A stretch of 64,000 nucleotides of DNA from Motilimonas cestriensis (GTDB taxonomy: Bacteria; Pseudomonadota; Gammaproteobacteria; Enterobacterales; CBDFNC01), in contig NZ_JAIMJA010000009.1 in assembly GCF_021295315.1 (NCBI RefSeq), positions 1 through 64,000 on the forward strand, written 5' to 3'. Each line of letters begins with the position of its first letter. Position 1 is the first letter of the stretch. The notes under the pieces were generated by a model. The model was not told where the DNA came from. It was given only the letters and a program-made list of their open reading frames with translations, and searched no databases. This document shows, piece after piece, positions 57,401 through 64,000 of the stretch. Made by a program: the position numbers and the translations under genes.

Positions 57401-58042
57401 ACCATCAGACGCGATATGATGCATGGTAAGCAGTAACACAAATTGCTGCTCTTGCTCCTTTACTAAAGTGGCCCTAAGCATCAGCTCAGTGCTTAAATCA
57501 AACGAGCGCTGGGCGTCTTGTTCAATAAGGGTCGCTATTTCTTCCTTGCGTGTCGCCAGATCAAGCTCGGTCAAGTCAATTTGTGTTAGCTTAAATGCCC
57601 AGTCATCACTGACCACTTGCTGCACCGTTTCATCTTCATGAACACGATAAACAGTGCGTAAGATCTGGTGCCGTGCACAAATTTTCGCTATTGCCCGCTC
57701 CAACGCATCCACATTTAACATGCCCTTAAGCTGCAAAGCCGTCGCCAAGTTGTACTGGCTACTTTCACCATCAATTTGATCGATCAGCCATAAACGTTGC
57801 TGCGCAAACGACAGCGGTCCAACTGGCTGTCCCGTTGCCGCAATAGCACTTAACGGCTTGGCTACAACTTTCTGTTGCTGCGAAGTTAAAAATGCAATCA
57901 GCTCTGCTTTATTCGCCTTTAGAAGCTCAATCGTGGCACTGGATATTTCACTTTCGGCATGAATATCAATGCCGCCATCATCGTTGAGTGACAGCGAGAT
58001 AGCTTCGCTTAAACAACGCTCGACTAACGCTTTCATACTCAT
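51434..58042 (-). CDS. NRPS, two modules: docking-C-A-T-C-A-T (predicted Pro, then Phe-like)
   Basis: A 2202-residue synthetase. A TubC-like docking segment (1-55), then C1 (about 70-500, HHIASDGW near 211), A1 (about 540-1020, YVIYTSGSTGLPK near 693), T1 (LGGHSLSATR near 1081), C2 (about 1135-1570, HHIAADGW near 1276), A2 (about 1600-2080, YVIYTSGTTGKPKG near 1755) and T2 (LGGHSLTATK near 2137). Pocket residues aligned by eye to GrsA: A1 reads D-V-Q-F-I-A-H-V-A-K, near the proline code DVQLIAHVVK; A2 reads D-A-F-T-I-A-A-V-C-K, near the phenylalanine code DAWTIAAVCK. No epimerisation or methylation domains. It starts with ATGA overlapping the PKS stop and ends with ATGA overlapping the next NRPS. 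Confidence 0.95.
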   Translation of the reverse strand: MSMKALVERCLSEAISLSLNDDGGIDIHAESEISSATIELLKANKAELIAFLTSQQQKVVAKPLSAIAATGQPVGPLSFAQQRLWLIDQIDGESSQYNLATALQLKGMLNVDALERAIAKICARHQILRTVYRVHEDETVQQVVSDDWAFKLTQIDLTELDLATRKEEIATLIEQDAQRSFDLSTELMLRATLVKEQEQQFVLLLTMHHIASDGWSRHILCDEMFSLYNDFSAGRAPALPELPIQYSDYARWQRTELSGETLEKLTGYWREKLAGHSGQHSLPLDKARPKASSFKGQTIVRKLDVSTTAQWNRFAQQSGVTLFMLLHAGLVSLLSRYSNDTDIVIGTPTANRDNDQLAPLVGFFVNSLALRTELKQQCSFNELLQQCRDCLLDAFEHQQAPFEYLVEQMQVERHLNLSPIFQVMLALQNNAAGIPRLAGMEITPVEQQSQTAKFDLSLDVIETETGLELSWEYATDIFNHDTIASMAAHFEHLLQQCMAAPTQDIFTLAILTPPEQTAQLAQLLAPSMPDNLPCIHQLVEQQAVSEPHTKALVWQNRSLTYLELNQQANQLAHLLNKEHGVCQGHRVALMVERSIESIIGLLAILKLGAAYLPLDPATPAARLSHILQDSGVQLALTQQCFSQVIAQLKPDLARVELDLEATLQQCSEQPNANLPQTVSAQDVAYVIYTSGSTGLPKAVLQTHQTITNLVASTAKHDGLSTPLRTLQFTPLTFDVSIQELATTWYTASELVLITEAEKAQLDKLSERVEALQIQRLFVPPAVMQLVAEQALLQHKKLPELQQVIVAGEALYMSVELRQFFDGHPSCELWNHYGPTETHVATTFNATHSATDSWPAIGVAIEGIDSLILGPNQQLLPAGCVGELYIGGVGLAQGYLNQDELTAEKFIPHPYRQQDDARLYKTGDLVKRSPDGQLLYIGRRDNQVKLRGFRIELGEIEAKLSSCDGVVAAAVLLKQDPQLQKQLVAYVKLLNQQVKLEQIKVQLSANLPDYMQPSQYIALDALPLNRNGKIDRHALPEPDWQAKSRDYQAPSSATELALSQIWQDVLGHRQIGCSDNFFQLGGHSLSATRVIARVNHQFGINLAVKQLFEHQTLAQLAQAISLANVSDTEKFTPVSRDEPILASFAQQRLWLLDNIQGGSAQYNMHETLQLDGHLDLDALNRAFSYILARHESLRTCFQTDEQGAVYQLIQPASAMTIAVTDLSSQPMAQQGVNSQQIIEQEASRLFDLSQDMMLRAQLIRLSAQKHQLLVTMHHIAADGWSISILMNELSQAYRDYVAGTEVALAPLAFQYADYAHWQRRLLSGERLEQDLNYWQAKLQNLPLVHSLPLDYARPDQQSYRGAQLEQNLNLRASNAFKALCQNNDATLFMGLHGALASLISGYSNETDIVIGTPIANREQAEVAPMIGFFINNLVLRSDLTGKPTFKQLLGQSKITLLDAYDHQQTPFEQVIERLQPERSTSHAPLFQILLVLQNNETANIDLPGIRVNPIALNAQIAKYDLSINVKDTAQGLSFSWEYNTDIFKPSSIAAMAEHLTQLMDVICSSPDSPIANLNWISKSQLQQLVAWNDTQTHYPDNVCLQQVFEQKAVEFADQLAVADTTTQLTYAQLNAKANQLAHYLREQYQVAPEQLIGVSLARSVDTVVTLLAILKAGGAYLPLDPLYPPERLAFMLDDSQANLVITQQDIADKIVNLGRHVDTLVLEQANDAISSQKTSDLEMNDQHCRQLAYVIYTSGTTGKPKGTLLEHRGAVNLAFGQKSAFSVTAQSRVLQFASFSFDAATFEWLMALMHGASLHICSDDSRTNPALLQQMLVEQKITHATLPPSLLPHLDIEANYALQSLIVAGEACDPLQAQRWSQRYRLINAYGPSETTVCASAQVIEPGALLTIGRGIANTQLYVLGANLNLLPVGAVGELYIAGDGVGRGYLNRDDLTAQRFIEHTLIAGEPATRLYKTGDLVRWQSDGQLVFLGRADDQVKIRGYRIELAEVEQQILNTDGVKQCVALVREDKPGQPYLAAYLVASKTLVETEQKVLIETVRAQLAAQLPDYMIPSVIMCLEQLPLNSNGKIDRKALPQPDLNQGKIYVAPTTDTELCLAQIWQQVLDLEQVGTQDNFFQLGGHSLTATKVVTRVNHAFKINLPLRDFFRIESLAQLAEEVTRLETLASVQMDQDDNLLLDEVELTI

Positions 58043-61000
58043 ATGCTCACCTTCACTTTTTGCGACTCACGCACGACTGAAATCGCCTCTTGCGCCGCCT
58101 CTTGCTCTGGCGTGGCTTGGCCGAGAATAAAGTCGGTCATCGCATCCACACTGGGGTGTTTTAAAATCAAAGTGGCTGGTAAAGGTAAATCAACACTTGC
58201 TTGTAAACGGTTTTTTAAATCCATGCCCATTAATGAGTTCAAGCCATATTCAAACACATTGACGTTAGGCTCTAAGTTTTCACTTGAATCAAGGCCAAGC
58301 ACCATGGCCAAGGTGTCAGTTACCTTTTCCAATAAGATTTGGCGCTTTTCATCCCCTTCACTGCTGTTGAATCGGCCTAAGAAATCATCTAACTGACTGG
58401 CGTCGGCTAAATCAAAGAACTGACTAAATACCGTGGCTTGGCTAGGATTAACCTGTTGATTGAATATTTTTGACCAATCAAGATCAAACACCCCAGCCTG
58501 CGCCATGGATGATTGCATCAAGTGCGCCATCGCATGTAACCCAGCATCAGGTGCTAACGCTGCCATACCGGCATTATTCATCCGTTTAATATCTTCACTG
58601 GCTAAGTTAGCTGCCATACCAGCTTCAGCCCACGGTCCCCAGTTAATTGACAGCCCAGGTTTTCCCTGTGCCCGGCGATAAGCACACAAACCATCCATGT
58701 AGGCATTGGCGCTGGCATAGTTGCTTTGCCCTGCCCAGCCAACGACGGCGGCAATGGAAGAGAAACAAACAAAAAAGTCGAGTTCAATGGCTTGGGTAGC
58801 TAAATGTAAGTTCCAGCTGCCTTGAATTTTCGGCTGCAGCACGCGCTGATACTTTTCATGGCTCTGCTGCATAATAGTGGCATCGTCTAAGACACCCGCT
58901 GAATGAATAATGCCTCCCAGTGGGTATGCCCTGCCATTGATTTGCTCAACAACACGTTTAACGTCACCCAGCTGACTCACATCCCCTTGCAACGTCAACA
59001 CCTCTACGCCCAATTCACGCACCAGTTCAATGGCATGTAATGCGTCTGGTTTAGGGGCGCTGCGGCCCATTAACACAATCGACTTCGCGCCAGACTGGGC
59101 CAACCAAGCCATAATTTCTAGGCCTAAACCACCTAAACCGCCCGTAACTAAGTAACTCTTTTCGCCTGTAATCACCGGCTCTGGCACCGCTTTTAGCACT
59201 TTGCCACTACGTTGGCTTAGATCGAGCAGCACTTGGCTATCTTGCTGCTGCAACTGCAACGTTACTTGAGCTAAGTTGTTTAAAGTGAAGGTCTCAAGTG
59301 GCGCAGACACCTGATGTAACTCGTTGTCATCAGCTTGGAGCAGTTGCATACTTTGACTAATTTGACGAGGACGATGCGTGATTAATGTTGCGAGATCCAA
59401 CTTCACATAACGAATGTCATGTTCTTGTAAAGCATTAAACAGCGCGATATTCCCGCTATCGGTCAAATTAACAAACAAACCTGCTGGTTTGATTAATTGA
59501 GCAATGCGCAGCGGCTGTGGCCCTGTTGCAAAATTAATCACGGCATCCACCTGACTAACGGCAAAACCTTGCAATAAATCGGCTAATGCTTGCGTTTGAT
59601 GTGATTCGCATACCCCAGCAACGTCTACATGATTGAATAATGCACGCTGCTCTGTATCAGCAACAGTTACAACAACATTCACACCTTGCTTAGTGAGCTG
59701 CTGACATAAAGCAATTGCAGCTGCAGATGTGCCTTGATGTACAAGGACGGTGCCCTTCTCATCCGCTAAAGAGGTTAGAGTCATTTGGTTAATCAGTGCC
59801 GCTTTTAGTGCACCTAAATCGAGCCTAGATTGCGCCTTAATCACTAAATCAGCACGGCAAATAATCGATGATGCTGGTGGCTGCGTCGTCACTGAAACAA
59901 CAACCTCATCTAAGCTAAAGCCTGACACTTCTGCGCCCATTGTTACAATGCGTCCCTGCACAGCATAAACTTGCGCTTTACTCGCATTAGTCTGACTAGA
60001 CTCAACCAAACTGGATAGCTGTGCTGATTCAAGCACGACTTTTTCCAATTCAATAACCAGCTCGTTACCCGCGAGCAACGTCGGCTTTTCTGCCAAATAT
60101 GGCATTAAGGTTTTACCTTGCTCTGTGGTGTGAAGACCCAGTTGATAATGCGTAGCGTCTGTCATCGGCGCAACGTAATATTGGTTTTGCGCGATGGTTT
60201 CGTGTTTAGTTCGCTGCAAGCGGTGCACAAAGCGACCACTCTCGCGCAGTGATAATTCTTGCTCAAAATGTTGGCCACTGATTTCATCTGTCAGCAGATT
60301 TATCACGCTCTCGTTCGTGGCAATATCAAGATCGACCAAACTCACTTTATATTCAGGATGCTCTGAGGCCAATACGCGAGAGAATCCCCATAATGCCAGC
60401 TGCTCTGGGCGTGGTAAGCATTCATCCTGCGGAAGTTGATACGCGCCTTGAGTCGCAATGTAAATTGGCAAACCTTGCTTCCAGCTGACGCTATTTATGC
60501 CTTGAAAAGCGTCTAACGGCACGATCGTACTGTGATAACAATCAGGCGATAAATGTTGCTCTTGATTAATCGCGCTATTAAGTCCCCACAAGTAAATAAT
60601 GCCTGTCACCTGTTGCGACATCACTTGCAGTTGTTGACTCAGTTCAACCGATGCTTGCTGTTGGTAAGGTACGTTGGTGACTTGATGGCCAAGGGCTTCC
60701 AGTTGCGGAGTGAGCGCTGCGGCAACACCTTGCTCATCAGCAAACACTAACCAATGACCAGGCGCTATCTTGGTCGTTTCTGATGCCTTATCTTCAAGCC
60801 ATTGATAGTGATAGGTAGAAGCGAGTGTCGCTTGCTGATCTTGCAGTTGTGACGTATTAGCTTTTAGCTCAACGCCAATTAACTCTATCAACGTTTCACC
60901 CTGTTCATTCAAAATGTAAAGATCGCCTTTAATTTCGTGGGCATCTTTAAATTTAGTTTGCAAATAACCGTAGCTGATCTCTGTTGGCTTGCGTAAATAG

Positions 61001-64000
61001 TTAATCAGGCCAATTTTCACGGGTAAATACGCGCTGCTGATGGTAGCGAATAGGCTTTGAAATGCGCCATCTAAAATAGCGGGATGTAGCATGTGAGTCG
61101 AAAGCTGCTCTTGTAATTGAGTTGGTAACTCAATTTTAACTAGACTGTCCATATCATCGTGCCAAGCATGTACTACGCCTTGAAAACAATCTAAGTAATT
61201 TAAGCCCAGTTGATGACAGTGCTGGTAGAAATCAGCTTTACTTTGCTGGGCGCCAAGTTGCCCTTTTATCGCAATTAAATCAAAAGTTTGTTGCCCATGT
61301 GGTACAACATCATTACTGATGCGACCTTGGCTATACAATGACCATTGACCGGAGTCTGGATGACAGGCCGAAATGGTAAATTCTCCCGTCTCTTGTTGAT
61401 AAACGCTTTCTAAGGTTTGCGTTTGTTCCGGTGAAACAAAAAATGCGCGCAGGAATGCAATGTTCTCAATACAAAAACCCGCATCACTTGAATCAGGTTG
61501 AGATTTCGCCACATTGAGGGCCATTTCAACATAAGCCGCACCGGGGTAGATAATTTCGTTATCGACTTGGTGATCGATAAGGTAGCTTTGCTCTTGTAAA
61601 TCTAACTTGTTTTGCCAAAGGGCAGCAGTGGAGGTTAGTCGGCCACCCAGTAATGGATGTAGGCTGCGCGCAAAGGCGCCTTGAGGTTGCGTGTTATACA
61701 AGCGCGCTTGTTTCACGTCTTCATGCTCTTGCCAATAGCTTGCATGTTGCCACGCATAATTTGGTAATTGCGCAGGCGATCCCATTGCTTGGTATTGCAG
61801 CTGCCAATCAACCTCAACACCATGACAATGTAAAGTGGCTAAGGTATTGGCCAACATTAAATTATCATCCACACCGCGTTTCATGGTCGGGATCACGATG
61901 CCCGCAACCGCCTTAGCACTTTTAAGGTTTGCTTCGATTGAACTTCCTAATGCGGTATGGGGTGCCACTTCAATGTAGCTAGTCAAGCCATCTTGACTCA
62001 TCGCTTCAATGGCGGCTTTGAATAATACCGGCTCTCGGACATTATCAGCCCAGTAGGCCGCATCCCAATCACCTACTTGCGTTAATTTACCTGAAACCGT
62101 TGAATACAGCGGCGTATGCGGCGTTGTCACAACAATATCGTTAAGGGCATTGATCAGCGGCGCTTTTAATTGGTCCATCACTGGGCTGTGATAAGGCACG
62201 CCTACTTTTAGAAATCGCGCAAATATTCCTTTGCTATCTAATTGATTAAAAATATCCGTTAAGCAGTCCGCATCGCCCGATAGGGTAAGCGCAGTTTCAC
62301 TATTGATGGCGGCAATGGAAACTTTATCACTAACATTAGCTAAGTAAGGTGCCACCTCTTGCTCTGTTAGCGCGACGGCGAGCATTTTCCCTTGCCCTTC
62401 GGTGGTCTGCTGCAGCTGACTGCGGTGATAGATAACTTTTACTGCATCGTCAAAACTTAACGCGCCCGCACAATAAGCGGCAGCTACTTCTCCAGCGCTG
62501 TGTCCGGCAATAGCGTCGGCTTTAATACCCCAGCTAGCGAGTAGCGCCACTAGTGAAACTTGAACAGAAAAAATGCCTGGTTGCGCAATTTCAGTATCAT
62601 AAATAGCATTAGGTTTTGTCTCATCGGCAATCAGCTCAACCAATGACCATCCTGTATAGGCTTGTATTGCATCACTACACTTGTCCATCATGGCAGCAAA
62701 AACAGGCTCTTTTTGGTATAACTGCATGCCCATTTGCGGCCAAGTAGTCCCCATGCCTGAGAAGATGAATGCCAAAGGCCCTGAAGCTTGTGGCGTCACT
62801 GAATACTGCGCATAATTATTCGCGGGGGTATCGTTAATAAAGTCTGCGAGCCCTGCCAATACTTGCACTTTATCTTGACCATTAACCACTAAACGATGTT
62901 TAAAATGCTCGCGACTTAATGCCGCCTCGGCGCAAATTCTATCAATCGAGACAGCTTCATTTGCGTTAATATAGTTAATAAAAGCTTGTGCTTGTCCTTT
63001 CAGCCCTTGGCTTGTTTTAGCACTCAAGCATAAGCTTTGAATGACTTTAATGGTTGAATCTTGGTCATTTTTTACAGTGACCTGAGGCGCTTCTTCTAGT
63101 ACTACGTTTGCATTAGTACCGCCAAAGCCAAATGAATTGATAATGGCTTTTTTAGTTTGTCCCGGTGCCACAGGCCATGGTTTATTTTCACTGGCGATCT
63201 GAATGTTTAACTCGGCTAGATTTATCGCTGGATTGGTATTGTGATAATGAATGTTTTTAGGGATCACTCCCCCATTCATCGCCATTACCGTTTTGATTAA
63301 TCCGGCGACACCTGCTGCTGCCTCGGTGTGGCCAATATTGCTTTTTACCGAGCCAATAACACATTGCTCTTGCCCCTGCTGACGTTGCCCTAAAGTCTGC
63401 CCGAGTGCATTAACTTCAATGGGGTCACCAACGGCGGTGCCCGTGCCATGAGCTTCTGCATATTGAATATCGGCACCAGTAAAACCCGCCTTAGCTAATG
63501 ATTTTTTCAACAGCCGTTGCTGTGCATCGCCATTAGGTACGGTTATCCCGCTAGTCTGTCCGTCTTGGTTAACCCCTGAAGCCTTAATGACTGCTAATAC
63601 ATTGTCACCATCTGCGATCGCATCACTGAGTTTTTTAACCACCACTAGGCCAGCGCCTTCACTGCGCACATAACCATTGGCAGAGGCATCAAAACTTTTA
63701 CATTGGCCATCGGGAGACAACATCGATGCTTTACAAATCGACATGGTTAACTCTGGGCGAAGTAGAATATTGACACCACCGGCTATCGCGACGCGACTGT
63801 CTCCGGTTAACAGAGATTTACAGGCCATGTCTAAGGCGACCAATGAAGAAGAGCATGCCGTGTCTAAAGTGACACTTGGCCCAACAAAGTCAAAACAGTA
63901 AGAAATGCGGTTAGCAGTCAGGGTCATGGATGGCCCCGTCGCAGAATGGCTAGCTATCATGCCATGGGCGGCTGAGTCCAGTTGAATTTGCTCATAATCA
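58039..64000 (-). CDS. Type I polyketide synthase: KS-AT-DH-(ER-like)-KR-ACP (N-terminus beyond window)
   Basis: The frame is open to the right edge (DYEQIQLDSAAHG precedes the first internal Met), so the KS start is missing. KS: DTACSSSLVA (Cys near nt 63850), EAHGTGTAVGDP and KSNIGHTEAAAG. AT: GHSAGEVAAAY (near 62500) with VPYHSPVM, more like malonyl than methylmalonyl selection. DH: DHQVDNEIIYPGA (near 61570; the usual Gly of HxxxGxxxxP is Asn) and LDGAFQ. A region at about 59250-59800 looks like a decayed enoyl reductase lacking the normal NADPH motif. KR: GGLGGLG, Lys and QSNYASANAYMD, with LDD (B-type). ACP: GLNSLMGMD. Expected: a reduced or unsaturated acyl chain passed to the proline module. 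Confidence 0.93.
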   Translation of the reverse strand, partial: DYEQIQLDSAAHGMIASHSATGPSMTLTANRISYCFDFVGPSVTLDTACSSSLVALDMACKSLLTGDSRVAIAGGVNILLRPELTMSICKASMLSPDGQCKSFDASANGYVRSEGAGLVVVKKLSDAIADGDNVLAVIKASGVNQDGQTSGITVPNGDAQQRLLKKSLAKAGFTGADIQYAEAHGTGTAVGDPIEVNALGQTLGQRQQGQEQCVIGSVKSNIGHTEAAAGVAGLIKTVMAMNGGVIPKNIHYHNTNPAINLAELNIQIASENKPWPVAPGQTKKAIINSFGFGGTNANVVLEEAPQVTVKNDQDSTIKVIQSLCLSAKTSQGLKGQAQAFINYINANEAVSIDRICAEAALSREHFKHRLVVNGQDKVQVLAGLADFINDTPANNYAQYSVTPQASGPLAFIFSGMGTTWPQMGMQLYQKEPVFAAMMDKCSDAIQAYTGWSLVELIADETKPNAIYDTEIAQPGIFSVQVSLVALLASWGIKADAIAGHSAGEVAAAYCAGALSFDDAVKVIYHRSQLQQTTEGQGKMLAVALTEQEVAPYLANVSDKVSIAAINSETALTLSGDADCLTDIFNQLDSKGIFARFLKVGVPYHSPVMDQLKAPLINALNDIVVTTPHTPLYSTVSGKLTQVGDWDAAYWADNVREPVLFKAAIEAMSQDGLTSYIEVAPHTALGSSIEANLKSAKAVAGIVIPTMKRGVDDNLMLANTLATLHCHGVEVDWQLQYQAMGSPAQLPNYAWQHASYWQEHEDVKQARLYNTQPQGAFARSLHPLLGGRLTSTAALWQNKLDLQEQSYLIDHQVDNEIIYPGAAYVEMALNVAKSQPDSSDAGFCIENIAFLRAFFVSPEQTQTLESVYQQETGEFTISACHPDSGQWSLYSQGRISNDVVPHGQQTFDLIAIKGQLGAQQSKADFYQHCHQLGLNYLDCFQGVVHAWHDDMDSLVKIELPTQLQEQLSTHMLHPAILDGAFQSLFATISSAYLPVKIGLINYLRKPTEISYGYLQTKFKDAHEIKGDLYILNEQGETLIELIGVELKANTSQLQDQQATLASTYHYQWLEDKASETTKIAPGHWLVFADEQGVAAALTPQLEALGHQVTNVPYQQQASVELSQQLQVMSQQVTGIIYLWGLNSAINQEQHLSPDCYHSTIVPLDAFQGINSVSWKQGLPIYIATQGAYQLPQDECLPRPEQLALWGFSRVLASEHPEYKVSLVDLDIATNESVINLLTDEISGQHFEQELSLRESGRFVHRLQRTKHETIAQNQYYVAPMTDATHYQLGLHTTEQGKTLMPYLAEKPTLLAGNELVIELEKVVLESAQLSSLVESSQTNASKAQVYAVQGRIVTMGAEVSGFSLDEVVVSVTTQPPASSIICRADLVIKAQSRLDLGALKAALINQMTLTSLADEKGTVLVHQGTSAAAIALCQQLTKQGVNVVVTVADTEQRALFNHVDVAGVCESHQTQALADLLQGFAVSQVDAVINFATGPQPLRIAQLIKPAGLFVNLTDSGNIALFNALQEHDIRYVKLDLATLITHRPRQISQSMQLLQADDNELHQVSAPLETFTLNNLAQVTLQLQQQDSQVLLDLSQRSGKVLKAVPEPVITGEKSYLVTGGLGGLGLEIMAWLAQSGAKSIVLMGRSAPKPDALHAIELVRELGVEVLTLQGDVSQLGDVKRVVEQINGRAYPLGGIIHSAGVLDDATIMQQSHEKYQRVLQPKIQGSWNLHLATQAIELDFFVCFSSIAAVVGWAGQSNYASANAYMDGLCAYRRAQGKPGLSINWGPWAEAGMAANLASEDIKRMNNAGMAALAPDAGLHAMAHLMQSSMAQAGVFDLDWSKIFNQQVNPSQATVFSQFFDLADASQLDDFLGRFNSSEGDEKRQILLEKVTDTLAMVLGLDSSENLEPNVNVFEYGLNSLMGMDLKNRLQASVDLPLPATLILKHPSVDAMTDFILGQATPEQEAAQEAISVVRESQKVKVSI

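Larger units (their letters stand above)
41104..64000 (-). other. Hybrid PKS/NRPS biosynthetic gene cluster (right edge open)
   Basis: Six leftward genes: PKS, NRPS (two modules), NRPS (one module with embedded decarboxylase and terminal C), secreted CxxCH protein, MFS exporter and type II TE. The megasynthase genes overlap by ATGA. The PKS N-terminus and any upstream genes (promoter, phosphopantetheinyl transferase, regulators) are outside the window. No siderophore receptor or catechol genes are seen. The order predicts polyketide, Pro, Phe-like, beta-Ala. Confidence 0.9.

Noticed and set aside
41104-64000. Siderophore cluster
   Set aside because: The EntS-like exporter hints at this, but there is no TonB receptor, catechol or hydroxamate gene, or cyclisation domain in view.

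Overview
The window reads as a chromosomal segment of a marine gammaproteobacterium of the Alteromonadales type (Pseudoalteromonas/Colwellia/Thalassotalea/Shewanella-like). The reasons are the gene orders thrS-infC-rpmI-rplT ... pheS-pheT-ihfA and ycbZ-fabA-rmf-DUF3466-uup-rlmL, the abundance of c-di-GMP signalling proteins, and the moderate GC content. Genus cannot be fixed from sequence alone.

Layout. 1-127: right end of an IS3-family insertion sequence. 150-2485: a small periplasmic protein, a membrane protein and a CobB sirtuin. 2645-12752: a translation block (thrS, infC with an AUA start, rpmI, rplT, then pheS, pheT, ihfA) that is split by a large 7TM-GGDEF-EAL gene. 12917-18215: a DUF342/FapA-like protein, a DEAD-box helicase and divergent rnb. 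18491-27412: ycbZ, fabA, rmf, a DUF3466 protein, uup, a glutaredoxin-like protein and rlmKL. 27730-28206: three initiator tRNA genes interleaved with two decayed 3' tRNA fragments. 28423-29412: an EmrE/DMT-family transporter. 29747-40970: a divergent signalling locus with two hybrid histidine kinases and two c-di-GMP regulators (REC-GGDEF; REC-PAS-GGDEF-EAL).

41104-64000 (running off the right edge) is a PKS/NRPS biosynthetic gene cluster, transcribed right to left: a PKS (KS-AT-DH-ER-like-KR-ACP), then a two-module NRPS (C-A-T-C-A-T), then a one-module NRPS with a terminal C domain, then a secreted protein with a CxxCH motif and a chitin-binding-like tail, an MFS exporter and a type II thioesterase. 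The three megasynthase genes are joined by ATGA start/stop overlaps, and both NRPSs begin with short TubC-like docking segments. Specificity codes read by eye suggest Pro, then a Phe-like residue, then beta-alanine.

The most striking observation is in the last NRPS. Its adenylation domain is interrupted, between core motifs A5 and A6, by a complete PLP-dependent group II decarboxylase of about 480 residues. That insert resembles the PanP-type aspartate 1-decarboxylases that make beta-alanine. The host A domain carries the V235/D236-type pocket typical of beta-alanine activation. The module therefore appears to make its own building block from aspartate and load it in cis. I do not know of a described NRPS with this arrangement.
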